From: Haloterrigena alkaliphila
Lineage (GTDB): Archaea; Halobacteriota; Halobacteria; Halobacteriales; Natrialbaceae
Assembly (NCBI RefSeq): GCF_017352155.2
Contig: NZ_CP084320.1
Location: 1 to 64,000 of the forward strand
DNA: 64,000 bases
Direction: 5' to 3'
In this document: in pieces, positions 1 through 9,096 of the stretch
How the letters are laid out: each line of letters starts with the position of its first letter
Numbering within the stretch: the stretch's first letter is position 1
Made by a program: the position numbers and the translations under genes
Notes under the pieces: model-generated
Databases searched by the model: none
What the model saw: only the letters and a program-made list of their open reading frames with translations
What the model was told of the DNA's origin: nothing

Positions 1-26
1 TATTCGGTGAAAATCTCGAAGACTGT

Positions 27-447
27 TCACACGGTGTACCATCTCGTTCCCGGTGCACTGTCTGAACGGTGTGAAAAGTGTAGACGGTTTCCGCTACTGT
101 TAAGTCATTTTGGCTGGATGATAGCTGTGTCTCGCCGCGTCCGACACCACGGCGGACATTGCACAATGTCTCCACTGCTCACACCGTGTCGACGGTCGAA
201 ACCTCGAGAACGGTGTTCACCGTCGATCGCGTGCCTCACGTTTCGACCGTTGAAACGGTTCACACGGCACCAACCGTCTGCACATTGTAGGATGTCCGGA
301 ACGTGCAGACGTCCTCGAGTGGGCGATCGAGCCACCAACGGCCGCCATCAGGCCACAGCGCCGTCGATCGAGCCAGTTTTCACACAGTGTAAGAAGCCCA
401 GACGTTTTACACCGTGTAGAAGGTGTACACATTCTATACCGTGTAAG
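27..447. repeat. Palindromic iterons upstream of parA (putative centromere/operator)
   Basis: The region in front of the ParA gene holds repeated 9-bp palindromes ACAC-N-GTGT at 29-37, 181-189, 382-390 and 409-417, with a near copy at 436-444 (ATACCGTGT). Half sites or degenerate copies lie near 66-73, 209-217 and 262-268. The last three units start at 382, 409 and 436, exactly 27 bp apart. In several the arms extend towards TTACACNGTGTAA. Seen directly: repeats and spacing. Known: type I partition loci place centromere iterons beside parA. Inferred: this is the binding array for the small DNA-binding partner encoded at 1357-1809 or an autoregulatory operator. The array may begin left of the window. 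Confidence 0.6.
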
Positions 448-533
448 CAGTGCACACGTCTTCGACCTCGGAGACGGTCGACGAGGTCCGCACTGTCTCC
501 ACGGTCCCGGGCGCGGCGGAGGTGTTCCCACGA

Positions 534-1364
534 ATGACGACAACCCCACGTGCCGTCAGCGTCGCCCTCCAGAAGGGCGGCGTCGGCAAGACTACGATCG
601 CGATCAACCTCGCGGAACGACTCGCGAACCGCTCGAACGACGTCCTGCTCGTCGATCTGGACCAGCAGGGAAACGCCACCGAAGGCGTCGGACTGCACGA
701 CGCCTACACGAGCGACGTCCACATCGGGGACGTCCTCGAGGACGGCTCCGAGACGACCCTCGCGGACGTGATCCGCACGGTGGACGCGTTCGACGTGCTG
801 CCCGCCCACGAGGACCTGGACAGCGTCGAGAACAGCATCCGGAGCGCGACCTTCGGCGAACTCTGGATCAGAAACGAGATCGTCGATCCCGTGCTGGGCG
901 ATACCTACGACTACGTGGTCGTCGACTCGCCGCCGAACCTCGGCCCGCTGGCCGACGCGTCGCTGATCTCGACGCAGAACGTCATCGTCCCCCTGCGGAT
1001 GAGCGAACCCAGCGTCAGCGGCTTCGAGCGCATGTACACCCAGCAGATCGATCCGATCCGCAAGGAGATCGACCTGGACATCCTCGCGATCGTCCCGAAC
1101 TCGCTGGCCGGCGACAACGAGGAAAAGCGCATCATCAGCGATCTCGAGGAGTCCCAGTTCGGCGAGTATCTCCCGCAGTTCGCCCGCTCGACGCACTTCG
1201 ACGATCCCGACTCGCCCGGTCCGGGCCTGCGCGAACGCATCGCGTTCCGCCGCGCGTGGCGCGAGGGCGTCCCGCTCGCCGAGTACGATCCGGAGAGCGA
1301 CATGCTCGATCGACTGGACGAACTTGCCGCAGTCGTCGAGCGCGGAGGTGTCGCCGATGCCTGA
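534..1364 (+). CDS. ParA/MinD-family ATPase (partition protein)
   Basis: P-loop ATPase of the ParA family, 276 residues, expected to bind DNA non-specifically with ATP and move or position replicons. The deviant Walker A motif KGGVGKTT is at residues 14-21, the switch region DLDQQGNA at 41-48 and a Walker B segment VVVDSPPNLG near 127-136. The ATG at 534 is chosen because the family begins a few residues before the first strand (AVSVALQKGG). The frame is open back to a GTG at 450, but that extension overlaps iteron-like DNA and is serine/threonine-rich without family character. The stop overlaps the start of the next gene, so the two are probably translated together. Confidence 0.9.
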   Translation: MTTTPRAVSVALQKGGVGKTTIAINLAERLANRSNDVLLVDLDQQGNATEGVGLHDAYTSDVHIGDVLEDGSETTLADVIRTVDAFDVLPAHEDLDSVENSIRSATFGELWIRNEIVDPVLGDTYDYVVVDSPPNLGPLADASLISTQNVIVPLRMSEPSVSGFERMYTQQIDPIRKEIDLDILAIVPNSLAGDNEEKRIISDLEESQFGEYLPQFARSTHFDDPDSPGPGLRERIAFRRAWREGVPLAEYDPESDMLDRLDELAAVVERGGVADA

Positions 1365-1809
1365 GGACAACCGCTTCGCCGGGCTGAGCGAGGCGGTCGA
1401 CGAGGACGAACCCGACGAGTCCGCCGACGGAACCGGAACGGCCGCTACGGCCGATGAGAACTCGAGCAGGGGAGCGGCTTCGGGGGATAGCGAACCTCTG
1501 GCTTCCGATTCCGCCGGATACACTACCGCATCCGGTTCCGAATCGGGACCAGCCGGTTCGAGCGATTCGGACGAGTCAGACGATCCGGCCGCGTTCCCGT
1601 TCGACGCGACGGAGAAGAAAACCGTCTACGTTCGCCCCGAGACGCTCGACGAACTGGAGGACGCGCGGGCGCTGGTCGACGCGCAGTTGCGAACGGACCA
1701 CGACGTCCGCGATCTGACCGGGCGGGAGTTCTACGACGCCGTCTTCCGGTTCGCGGCGTCGGACACGGCGGGCCTGATCGACGAGATCCTCGAGGCCCGA
1801 GAAGAGTAG
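1357..1809 (+). CDS. Putative ParA partner, acidic protein with C-terminal RHH-like segment
   Basis: Small acidic protein of 150 residues starting inside the last codons of parA (ATG at 1357, parA stop at 1362-1364). The first ~80 residues are low-complexity, rich in Ser, Asp, Glu and Gly and probably disordered. The last ~70 are ordered: a strand KKTVYVRPETLDELED followed by two helices ending FYDAVFRFAASDTAGLIDEI. That resembles a ribbon-helix-helix or similar dimeric DNA-binding fold. By position it is the likely centromere-binding partner of ParA, contacting the iterons upstream. I did not recognise a named family; the function is inferred from context and the TVYVRPE strand. Confidence 0.75.
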   Translation: MPEDNRFAGLSEAVDEDEPDESADGTGTAATADENSSRGAASGDSEPLASDSAGYTTASGSESGPAGSSDSDESDDPAAFPFDATEKKTVYVRPETLDELEDARALVDAQLRTDHDVRDLTGREFYDAVFRFAASDTAGLIDEILEAREE

Positions 1810-1830
1810 CGGCGGGCCGACTCGAGGCGA

Positions 1831-3804
1831 CTATTCGGCGTTCTCGACCGAATCAGCGTTGTTGTTTCCCTCTCCGTTAGCGTCACCCTCCTCGCCGTCT
1901 TCGCTATCGCTATCAGCACCGGCTCGCTCGATGGTCTGCTCGCGGATCGTCATCCCCTTTCGGCCAAGGTGCTGGAGCTGTTTCCGGGCGAAGTCTTCCT
2001 CGCGCGTGCCCCGCGTCGCGAGCACGTACACCAGCGCGCCGCCAGCGGGGCGCATCGTCCGACCCGCTCGCTGGGTTCCCTGTCGCCGCGAGCCGCCGAG
2101 TCCGGACGCGACGATCGCCAGATCGGCCGTCGGGAGGTCGATACCCTCGTCGCCGACCCGCGAGACGATCAACAGGTCGCGTTCGTTCCGCCGGAACTCG
2201 TCGAGCAGCCGCCGGCGCTCGTGGTGGGGCGTCTCGCCGCTGAGGAAGGGAGTGTCGAGGGCGGCCGAGAGGTCCCGCCCCTGCTCGAGGTAGTCGACGA
2301 AGACCAGCGCTCTCGAGTCGGGGTGGGCCGACAGCAGGTAGCGGACCTCGTCGACCTTTCCGCGATTCTTCGCGGCGATCCGGTACTTCTCCTGGCCCTC
2401 GGCGGACGCGTAGGCGTTCGGCTGCTCGTCGTCGCCCCACGGGACGTACCGGATCTCGAGTTCCGGCTCGGCGACGAAGCCGGCCTCGAACAGCGCCTCC
2501 CAGTCGGTGCCGATCGGCGGGCCGACGAGGGTGAAGATCTCCGTCTGGCGGTCGTCCTCCCGGATGGGGCTGGCCGACAGTCCCAGTCGGTGGCGCGATT
2601 GCAGGTGCGTACTCCGGCGGTAGACGTCCGAGGGAACGTGCTGGCACTCGTCGAAGACCACCAGTCCCCACTCGCGGTCGTCGAACAGCGAGCGGTGGCG
2701 GTCCATTCCCGCGATCTGGTAGGTCGCGATCGTCACCGGGCGGACTTCCTTGCGGCCGCCGTGGTACTGCCCGATCTGGTCGGCCTCGAGCGAGGTGTAC
2801 TCGAGGATGGCGTCGGCCCACTGGCGAGCCAGATCGCGACTCGGAACCAGTATCAGGGTCTCGCCGCCGACGTGGGCCATCGCCCCCATCGCGGCGACGG
2901 TCTTTCCGCTGCCCGGCGGGCCGACGAAGACGCCCTCCCCGGCCTCCGCGAAGCGATCGACCCACGTTCGCTGGTAGTCGCGCAGGCGAACCGCGAGGTC
3001 GATGGGCAGGTCCTCGCCGGACTCGAGGTCGCGGTGGTCCTGGACCGGGTACCCCGCCTCGTAGAGGATGCGCTTGATCGCCGCCTCTGACCCCTCGCGA
3101 ACCCAGTCTTCGGTGTCCGATATCGGCGCGTGGACGTGTTCCTCGTCGAGTTTCTGGCGCGCGACGTTGCCCATGACTTCCGGACTCTTCGCCTCGAGGA
3201 CGGTGTACCCCTCCTCGTGGGTGGTCAGCCGGAACTGGTGAGCACGGTCCCACTGGCTGTGGACCCACTCCTCGAGCCCCTCGGAGCGCTGCCCGAGCGC
3301 CTGTCGCATCGTCCGGGCGAGTTTCTCGAAGGAGTCGTGGGGGGCCTGCCAGACGTCCTCGGGTCTGACGACGTACCGGTATCCCTGCTCGCCGTTGGCG
3401 TCCGCGAGGTGAGCGAACTGGGCGAGTTGGGCGCGCGTGAACTGATCCGGTCGGTCGACGACGATTTCGCGGCGCTTCGGGAAGACGACGACTCGCTCGC
3501 GGTCGGTGAGGTCCTCGAGTTCGCTGGGATACCAGACGACGGGATCCGTTTCGACGGCGAGTCGCTCGACGTCACCCCGTTCTGCGAGGCCCTCGAGTGC
3601 CTCGCGGGCCGTCTCGTGCGCGGTCTCGAGGGCGCGGGCGACGGCCGCCGCGGTGAGCACGGGTCGGCCGGCCTCCTGGCACGCGTCGTGGAACTCCGAG
3701 AGCGTCATCCGGTCGCCCCGGTGCTCGTCGTCGGGTCCGCCGGCCGATTCGTCGGTCGACCGCTCGCGCTGATCGGAATCGGACGAGGAACGTTCGTCGG
3801 TCAC
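1831..3804 (-). CDS. XPB/Rad25-like superfamily 2 DNA helicase
   Basis: SF2 helicase of 657 residues. Walker A GPPGSGKT lies near residue 290, motif II is DECQH near 385 (DECQ instead of DEAH), motif III is SAS near 410, and motif VI QRAGR is near 580. The ~60 residues at each end are acidic and low-complexity, as in many haloarchaeal proteins. The N-terminal ~230 residues contain a winged-helix-like segment and a region typical of archaeal XPB-like proteins. XPB homologues unwind DNA in repair, often with the nuclease Bax1, but no Bax1 gene adjoins it here. It is convergent with the partition pair, with 21 bp between the stops. Start is the first ATG; a later Met at codon 33 is possible. Confidence 0.88.
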   Translation of the reverse strand: MTDERSSSDSDQRERSTDESAGGPDDEHRGDRMTLSEFHDACQEAGRPVLTAAAVARALETAHETAREALEGLAERGDVERLAVETDPVVWYPSELEDLTDRERVVVFPKRREIVVDRPDQFTRAQLAQFAHLADANGEQGYRYVVRPEDVWQAPHDSFEKLARTMRQALGQRSEGLEEWVHSQWDRAHQFRLTTHEEGYTVLEAKSPEVMGNVARQKLDEEHVHAPISDTEDWVREGSEAAIKRILYEAGYPVQDHRDLESGEDLPIDLAVRLRDYQRTWVDRFAEAGEGVFVGPPGSGKTVAAMGAMAHVGGETLILVPSRDLARQWADAILEYTSLEADQIGQYHGGRKEVRPVTIATYQIAGMDRHRSLFDDREWGLVVFDECQHVPSDVYRRSTHLQSRHRLGLSASPIREDDRQTEIFTLVGPPIGTDWEALFEAGFVAEPELEIRYVPWGDDEQPNAYASAEGQEKYRIAAKNRGKVDEVRYLLSAHPDSRALVFVDYLEQGRDLSAALDTPFLSGETPHHERRRLLDEFRRNERDLLIVSRVGDEGIDLPTADLAIVASGLGGSRRQGTQRAGRTMRPAGGALVYVLATRGTREEDFARKQLQHLGRKGMTIREQTIERAGADSDSEDGEEGDANGEGNNNADSVENAE

Positions 3805-4574
3805 TGACCCCTCGTAGCGGCGGTGGGGGTAAACCGATTTCGCTCGTCACGATCCGGAATCGATGGGCAGCGTGCCGTCGGCTCCGGGTCACTGTAATAC
3901 GTCGCCACTGGCGACCCGTGAGTCACCGGAGCGGTCGACTCCAGCGGCGACGTTCAGCGTCGGCCGCCCTCGATCGGGGTCGGCGACGCGGTCGGCGTTC
4001 CCGTTGGGCGAGTGCCTCGGTGAGACCGATCGCGGTTATCGTCTTCCTACGGGGGCTTTCGCACCGGTGATAGCGATCATCGCGACACTGACGACTTCCG
4101 TGTACCCACAGTATAACTCGAGAATTCGATCGAGGAGAGTCCACTCGGGGTGGCGAACTCAGCGAGACGAGCACGACGGCCTCGTGCAGCGTGGTACCGT
4201 CCGATTCGACACCGAAACACCACTCGGCTGATCGGCGTCGAACGGCGGATCCGTTCTTCGTGGGCCGAAGCGGAAATGGGGGCGGGCGCTGCTTCGACGG
4301 CCGCAAACTGGGGGTCACAGTCGTCCGTCGGAGCAGGGGGACGTTCAGGGGGAGAGGGTGGGAGATGACCGGATCAGTGGGAGCCCCGTCGTCGTCCAGG
4401 GGTATTGTCCCCGATCGCTCCTTTCGGCCGTCACCTAATAGTGATACGACCGTGTTTTCTGGGTCGGAAAATCCCACCCTACACCGCTCGAACCGGTCCG
4501 GCCGAACGACGGATGGCTACGACCGTTCGCGGTCGCTCCCACAGGTTCTTTGTCGCTTCGCTCGAGGTGCCGAT
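3805..4574. other. 770-bp stretch without a convincing gene
   Basis: Open frames exist on both strands but all are arginine/serine-rich with no recognisable fold. The minus-strand frame at 3923-4477 and the plus-strand extension upstream of 4575 look like chance open frames of GC-rich DNA. No tRNA, repeat or clear palindrome was seen. It must contain the promoter of the helicase (minus) and of the Usp-like gene (plus). Confidence 0.5.
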
Positions 4575-4961
4575 ATGCAGTATCTCGCCGGGACCCGATC
4601 CGTCCACACGACGGCATCGATCTGTGACTATCTCGACGAGCGGACGACGCCCGACGACACCGTCACTGTCGTCGCAACCGCGTCGGCCGACGATCCCACG
4701 GCGCGACGGGATGCCAGGGAAGCGCTCAACGTCGCTTCCGTTCGGTTGACGACCGTCGGCGAGGTCACCACGACGCTCCGCGAGGACACCGAGTTGGCCG
4801 CGGCGCTCCTCGAGGCGGCGCCGGCGGTCGAGGCCGACGAGATCGTGATCACGACCTCGAGCGGTGACGCGGAGCCGTCGTCGACGTCCGAATCGGCCGT
4901 ACACGCCCTTCTCGAGTCGACCTCGATCCCGGTCGTCGTCGTTCCGGTCGCGGAATCGTGA
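4575..4961 (+). CDS. Usp-like (universal stress protein fold) domain protein
   Basis: 128-residue soluble protein beginning MQYLAGTRSV and ending in the strand IPVVVVPVAES, the usual end of Usp-family alpha/beta domains. The internal pattern (TVTVVATA strand, helix DAREAL, EIVITTSSG strand) fits that fold. The nucleotide-binding signature Gly-x2-Gly-x9-Gly-Ser/Thr is not visible; the equivalent stretch after ITTSSGD is acidic and serine-rich. It is therefore probably a non-ATP-binding member or a divergent relative. The frame continues upstream to 4191 with implausible arginine-rich sequence, so the ATG at 4575 is used. It stands alone between divergent neighbours. Confidence 0.6.
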   Translation: MQYLAGTRSVHTTASICDYLDERTTPDDTVTVVATASADDPTARRDAREALNVASVRLTTVGEVTTTLREDTELAAALLEAAPAVEADEIVITTSSGDAEPSSTSESAVHALLESTSIPVVVVPVAES

Positions 4962-5066
4962 GCGGTCTCCCCTCGCGGGTCCGTTCTCCCCCACCGGGAC
5001 GAAACTACCGCATTCCGCGGGGTAGATGACGGCTACTTAATTCGTTGTCACGTGAAATTCCCCTCG

Positions 5067-6242
5067 ATGAGTGACGAGATTCCGTTGTTCGAAATCCCGT
5101 GGGACGAAACCGACGTCTCGAACGCCGTCGAATCGATCACGCGGGGATCCTATTGGGCAAACGGGCCGTACGTCGAGGAGTTCGAGCGCGGACTCGAGGC
5201 GTACCTCGGCGTCGAGCACGCCGTTACCGTCAATTCGGGAACGTCGGCGCTGGTAGCCGCGCTGACGGCCCACGGTATCGGCGAGGGGGACGAGGTAATC
5301 GTTCCCTCGTTTACGTTCATCGCGACGGCCAACGCCGTCCGGCTCGTCGGTGCGCGCCCGGTGTTCGCGGACATCGAACGCGAGACGTACGGATTGGATC
5401 CCGAGAGCGTCAGCGAAACGGTCAGCGACGAGACGGGGGCCATTCTGCCCATTCACCCGTACGGGGCGCCGTGCGAGATCGACGCACTGGCCGAGATCGC
5501 CGACGACGCGGACGTCCCGCTGATCGAAGACGCCGCGGAAGCGTTCGGTGCCGATTACCGCGGTCAAACGCTCGGAACGATCGGTGATTCGGCGGCCCTG
5601 AGCTTCTGTCAGAACAAGATCCTGCCGACCGGCGAGGGCGGCGCCGTCGTCACCGACGACGACGAGGTCGCACGACGCCTCGAGGAGTTCCGCTCGCACG
5701 GCCGCTCCTCGTCGGCGTACTTCGATTCGACGGGCAGCGGAGAGTACGCCAGCGTCGGGACGAACGTCCGGATGTCGGATCTCGTTGCGGCCGTCGGCTG
5801 TGCCCAACTGGAGAAGGTCGAAGATCACATCGAGAATCGACGCCGCGTGGCGGCGCGGCTGTCCGAGGGACTCGGCGACGTCTCCGGCGTCGAACCGCAC
5901 ACTGCCGCCGGTCGCGGTCGCCACGTCTACCAGTTGTATACGGTTACCTTCGACGCAACTATCGACCGAAGCGCCGTTATCGACACCCTAGCCGAGCGGA
6001 ATATCGCGTCGAAAGTCTACTGGGAGCCGGGAGCGCATCTGACGCAGAGCTACCGCGACGAATACGGTTACGAGCCGGGACTGCTTCCCGTTACGGAGGA
6101 GATTACGGGGCGTGTGCTCTCCCTACCGATTCATCCGGATCTTCGAAGCGACGAAATCGACCGTATTACGGCCGGAGTCGAGGCAGGCATCGAACGGGGA
6201 CGATCGATGGAACCCTCGGCGTCGACCGAACCGACGGACTGA
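5067..6242 (+). CDS. DegT/DnrJ/EryC1/StrS-family PLP aminotransferase
   Basis: Sugar aminotransferase of 391 residues. It has the family N-terminus (RGSYWANGPYVEEFE), the PLP phosphate-binding NSGTSALVAAL loop near residue 57, the Asp of IEDAAEAFGA near 155 and the Schiff-base Lys in SFCQNKILPTGEGG near 185. These enzymes move an amino group from glutamate to a keto-sugar nucleotide for glycan or polysaccharide synthesis. The ATG at 5067 is preferred over a GTG at 5052: a TATA-like CTACTTAATT lies at 5033-5042, about 25-30 bp upstream, as for leaderless haloarchaeal genes. The epimerase gene at 6414 follows on the same strand, suggesting a sugar-nucleotide pair. Confidence 0.9.
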   Translation: MSDEIPLFEIPWDETDVSNAVESITRGSYWANGPYVEEFERGLEAYLGVEHAVTVNSGTSALVAALTAHGIGEGDEVIVPSFTFIATANAVRLVGARPVFADIERETYGLDPESVSETVSDETGAILPIHPYGAPCEIDALAEIADDADVPLIEDAAEAFGADYRGQTLGTIGDSAALSFCQNKILPTGEGGAVVTDDDEVARRLEEFRSHGRSSSAYFDSTGSGEYASVGTNVRMSDLVAAVGCAQLEKVEDHIENRRRVAARLSEGLGDVSGVEPHTAAGRGRHVYQLYTVTFDATIDRSAVIDTLAERNIASKVYWEPGAHLTQSYRDEYGYEPGLLPVTEEITGRVLSLPIHPDLRSDEIDRITAGVEAGIERGRSMEPSASTEPTD

Positions 6243-6318
6243 TTCTACGTCGATTGCCGACCGGGCGGGATCGGTACGGCCGTCTCAGGAAGGCACTGAC
6301 TGTCATACAAACCGACCC

Positions 6319-6327
6319 ATAACAAAG
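6319..6327 (+). promoter_or_regulatory. ATAACAAAG motif, copy 1
   Basis: The 9-mer ATAACAAAG preceded by a C run lies 95 bp upstream of the epimerase-fusion start. Identical copies precede the DUF1616 gene (52262) and the acetyltransferase operon (54547), all linked to surface glycans. Function is inferred only. Confidence 0.35.
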
Positions 6328-6413
6328 GGAGGCCATCCAGACTGAGCGAACAGGCCGCACTACCATCGGTGCGACGCCGGCGGTGCTGCGGCAGTTGGGG
6401 TCAAGACTTACCT

Positions 6414-7898
6414 ATGAGATGGCCAGTCACAGCCGACGCGAGGATGTCGATCCGCGACGCGATCATGCGGATCGAACGATCTGAATCCGGAGGCATCGTT
6501 GTCGTCGACGACGAGCGTCGACTCGTCGGAACCGCGACGACCGGACGACTCAGGCGCAAGCTCCGCGACGGAGTCACGCCGGACACTCCGGTATCGACCG
6601 TCGTCGACGAGGATCCGATCGTCGTCGACGCGAGCGGTTCCGTCCGAACGATCGACGGAACTCCGGACGACCAGAGGGATGCGGGACGCGACGCAGTCGT
6701 CGCACCCGTCGTCGACGAGGACGAAACCGTCGTCGACGTCACGACCGTCGAGTTGACCGACGGGGTCCCACGCGAAATCGATTCGGAATCCAACGGTGTC
6801 GAGACGGAATCAAACGGCGTCGAAACGGTACTCGTCGTCGGCGGGGCGGGCTATCTCGGCTCGGTACTGTGCCGGCAACTCCTCTCGGAGGGCTTCGCCG
6901 TCCGCGTTCTCGATCCGCTGATGTACGGTAACGCCGGAGTATCAGATCTCACTGACGACGACCGGTTTACCCTGCTTCGAGGCGACGCGCGATCCGTCGA
7001 GAACGTCGTCGAAGCCATCGACGGCGTCGACGCCGTCGTCCACCTCGGTGGGATCGTCGGTGATCCCGCCTCCGAGATCGATCCCGAGAAGACGCTCGAG
7101 TACAACCTTCACTCGACGCAGCTGCTGGCGACGATCTGTAAGTACCACGGGATCAATCGATTCGTCTTCGCCTCGACCTGTAGCGTCTACGGGCGATCCG
7201 AGGACGGTAGCGGACGGCTTTCGGAAGAGGATGCGCGCAATCCCGTCTCGCTGTACGCTCGCCTGAAGATCCAGTCCGAACGGGTTCTTCGCGACCTCGC
7301 CGACGACTGTTTCGCGCCGACGATCCTCCGAATGGCGACGGTCTACGGGCAGTCGCCGCGGATGCGGTTCGATCTCGTCGGGAACATTCTCCCGGCCAAG
7401 GCCCACGTGGAGGGCGTCGTTCCCGTCTTCGGCGGCGACCAGTACCGGCCGAACGTCCACGTCGCTGACGCCGCTCGCGCTTACGTCGAGTGTCTGACCG
7501 CGCCCATCGAGGACGTCGGAGACACCGTCTTCAACGTCGGTTCGAACCGGCAGAACTACCGGATCGACGAACTCGCGACCATCGTCGAGGACTGTTTCCC
7601 CGACGCCTCGATCGAGTATCACGAAGAGAAGACGGACGAGCGGAGCTACCGCGTCGAGTTCGAGAAGATCCAGTCCGTGCTTGGCTTCGAACCCCAGCGA
7701 ACGGTTCGAGACCACTGTCTCGAGCTGAAGGAGGCGTTCGAAGCGGGACGGTACAGCGACTACACCGCGACTCGCTACAACAACTACAAGACGCTCGATC
7801 GCGCCCCGAGCTACGAAGACACGACCGCCGTCCTCGAACCTCGCGATCAGGCGGTCGCCGTCCAGCCCCGCGAGAAACTCACCTCCAAAGAGGTCTAG
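6414..7898 (+). CDS. CBS-like domain fused to NAD-dependent sugar epimerase/dehydratase
   Basis: A 494-residue two-part protein. Residues ~1-125 form a tandem CBS-like module (SIRDAIMRIERSESGGIVVV, RRLVGTATTGRLRRKL, then a second shorter unit DAVVAPVVDEDE), of the kind usually attached to sugar nucleotidyltransferases. After a short acidic linker with repeated SNGVET, residues ~143-494 are an extended SDR epimerase: Rossmann motif GGAGYLG, SVYGR, the catalytic Tyr-x3-Lys as YARLK, and the downstream RMATVYG. The SDR half would act on a nucleotide sugar with NAD(P). The CBS part could sense a nucleotide or sugar nucleotide. ATG at 6414 is chosen over GTG 6369. It lies 171 bp after the DegT aminotransferase. 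Confidence 0.88.
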   Translation: MRWPVTADARMSIRDAIMRIERSESGGIVVVDDERRLVGTATTGRLRRKLRDGVTPDTPVSTVVDEDPIVVDASGSVRTIDGTPDDQRDAGRDAVVAPVVDEDETVVDVTTVELTDGVPREIDSESNGVETESNGVETVLVVGGAGYLGSVLCRQLLSEGFAVRVLDPLMYGNAGVSDLTDDDRFTLLRGDARSVENVVEAIDGVDAVVHLGGIVGDPASEIDPEKTLEYNLHSTQLLATICKYHGINRFVFASTCSVYGRSEDGSGRLSEEDARNPVSLYARLKIQSERVLRDLADDCFAPTILRMATVYGQSPRMRFDLVGNILPAKAHVEGVVPVFGGDQYRPNVHVADAARAYVECLTAPIEDVGDTVFNVGSNRQNYRIDELATIVEDCFPDASIEYHEEKTDERSYRVEFEKIQSVLGFEPQRTVRDHCLELKEAFEAGRYSDYTATRYNNYKTLDRAPSYEDTTAVLEPRDQAVAVQPREKLTSKEV

Positions 7899-8176
7899 CC
7901 GGAACGTTCGTGTGCGCTCGTCGATCCGACGGAGACCGTCGTATTCGTGACAGTACGTTCACCGTCGGCGCGTGATCTCCGATTCTTCGTCGCGACGTAG
8001 AGCAGCGTCGCTCGCGCAACTCGTAGTCGCGGTAATCGACACCGATCACTTTCTCAGTTACTTGCTCTGGTGGAACCGTCCTCCAGCGACGAGCCCCGTT
8101 TTGGGGTAGCGGACGCCGTATCTCCAGGTATCGTGGAAATAGCATTCAACTGTATCGAGACACAAGCGGTAGTCGA

Positions 8177-8899
8177 ATGCCTGGTACCCTGATGCAGGCG
8201 CTTTCCTACACGATGTTGGCGGTCGTCGCCGCGCTCGTCGGGGGGCTCGTGGCCGTCTACCGTACGCCGGGACCGCAAATGGAGAGTAACGTCCAGCACT
8301 TCGCGGCTGGCGTCGTGTTCGCCGCCGTCGCCGCCGAACTTCTCCCGGACGTCCACACGCGGGCTCCGGCCGTGGTCGTCGTCGGATTCGCGATCGGCGT
8401 CGTCACCATGCTCGGTATCCACCGACTCAGCAAGTACGTCGAAAAGCGGGGTATCGGCGGAAAGATGGCGGGTGCTGCTGGCCTGCTTATCACCGTGAGT
8501 ATCGACATGGTGATCGACGGCATCCTGATCGGCGTGGCGTTCCTGGCGGAGGCGGCCACGGGAGTTCTCATCGCAGTAGCGCTCGCGATCGAGGTCCTCT
8601 TTCTCGGCGTGACCGGCGTCATCGCGCTCCCCACGGAGACGAGCACGCCCAAAAAGCTGGCAGTCCCCGCTGGATTCGGGATTCTACTGCTGATCGGAGT
8701 GATCACTGGTGTCCTCGTGTTCGACGGCGTTACGGGCCCTCCGATCGCGCTCGTGCTCGCGTTCGGCTCTGCCGCCCTCCTCTATCTGGTGACCGAGGAA
8801 CTCCTCGTCAAAGCGCAGAGCGTCCCGGAAACGCCGACGTCGACGACGCTGTTCTTCGTCGGATTTCTCCTCATCTTCCTCCTGGACATGCTCCACTGA
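8177..8899 (+). CDS. ZIP-family divalent metal transporter
   Basis: Membrane protein of 240 residues with about eight hydrophobic segments. Transmembrane helices 4 and 5 of ZIP proteins carry the metal site; here the matching helix reads VSIDMVIDGILIGVAF, with the family's D-G pair but Asp in place of the usual first His. ELLPD near residue 55 matches the ZIP motif of an early helix. ZIP transporters import Zn2+ or related ions. The gene stands alone; its stop is 58 bp left of the oldest repeat of the toxin-antitoxin array, so it may mark the left edge of the ancestral neighbourhood of chorismate mutase. Confidence 0.82.
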   Translation: MPGTLMQALSYTMLAVVAALVGGLVAVYRTPGPQMESNVQHFAAGVVFAAVAAELLPDVHTRAPAVVVVGFAIGVVTMLGIHRLSKYVEKRGIGGKMAGAAGLLITVSIDMVIDGILIGVAFLAEAATGVLIAVALAIEVLFLGVTGVIALPTETSTPKKLAVPAGFGILLLIGVITGVLVFDGVTGPPIALVLAFGSAALLYLVTEELLVKAQSVPETPTSTTLFFVGFLLIFLLDMLH

Positions 8900-8957
8900 T
8901 GACTGCTGAGAGCTGAAAGACATGATCCCCGGTATCTAGGGCGCGAATCCCCGGTCT

Positions 8958-8987
8958 TCACCGAGACTCTCGCTGTTCGACCTTGTC
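8958..8987 (-). repeat. R1: decayed copy of chorismate mutase 3' end
   Basis: Read on the minus strand it encodes DKVEQRESR and a TGA stop, matching NKVEQRENR-stop of the resident gene at 12611. This is the most diverged copy: the residues before Asp no longer match (Ser-Gly instead of Glu-Leu). It sits between the ZIP gene and the first cassette. Confidence 0.75.
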
Positions 8988-9043
8988 ACCGCTACAACTC
9001 ACGTTACGCCGTTCTGTGTACGTCGTCGCTTTTTCGGTCCGCT

Positions 9044-9063
9044 GTTCATCGTCCGCGATGAAC
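9044..9063. promoter_or_regulatory. Inverted repeat upstream of the VapB promoter
   Basis: Perfect 8-bp arms GTTCATCG and CGATGAAC with a 4-bp loop, lying just upstream of the TATA-like TATTATTTTTA at 9077-9087. Could be a second regulator site for the vapBC module. Confidence 0.4.
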
Positions 9064-9096
9064 GCAGCGTGAGCGATATTATTTTTACGTGTGCAT

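Noticed and set aside
348-1523. 391-codon minus-strand frame opposite parA
   Set aside because: Arg/Asp/Val-rich antisense shadow of parA with no family features; parA has clear Walker motifs.
3923-4477. 184-codon minus-strand frame in the gap before the Usp-like gene
   Set aside because: Arg/Ser/Pro-rich, no hydrophobic core pattern, no promoter or partner; typical chance frame in GC-rich DNA.
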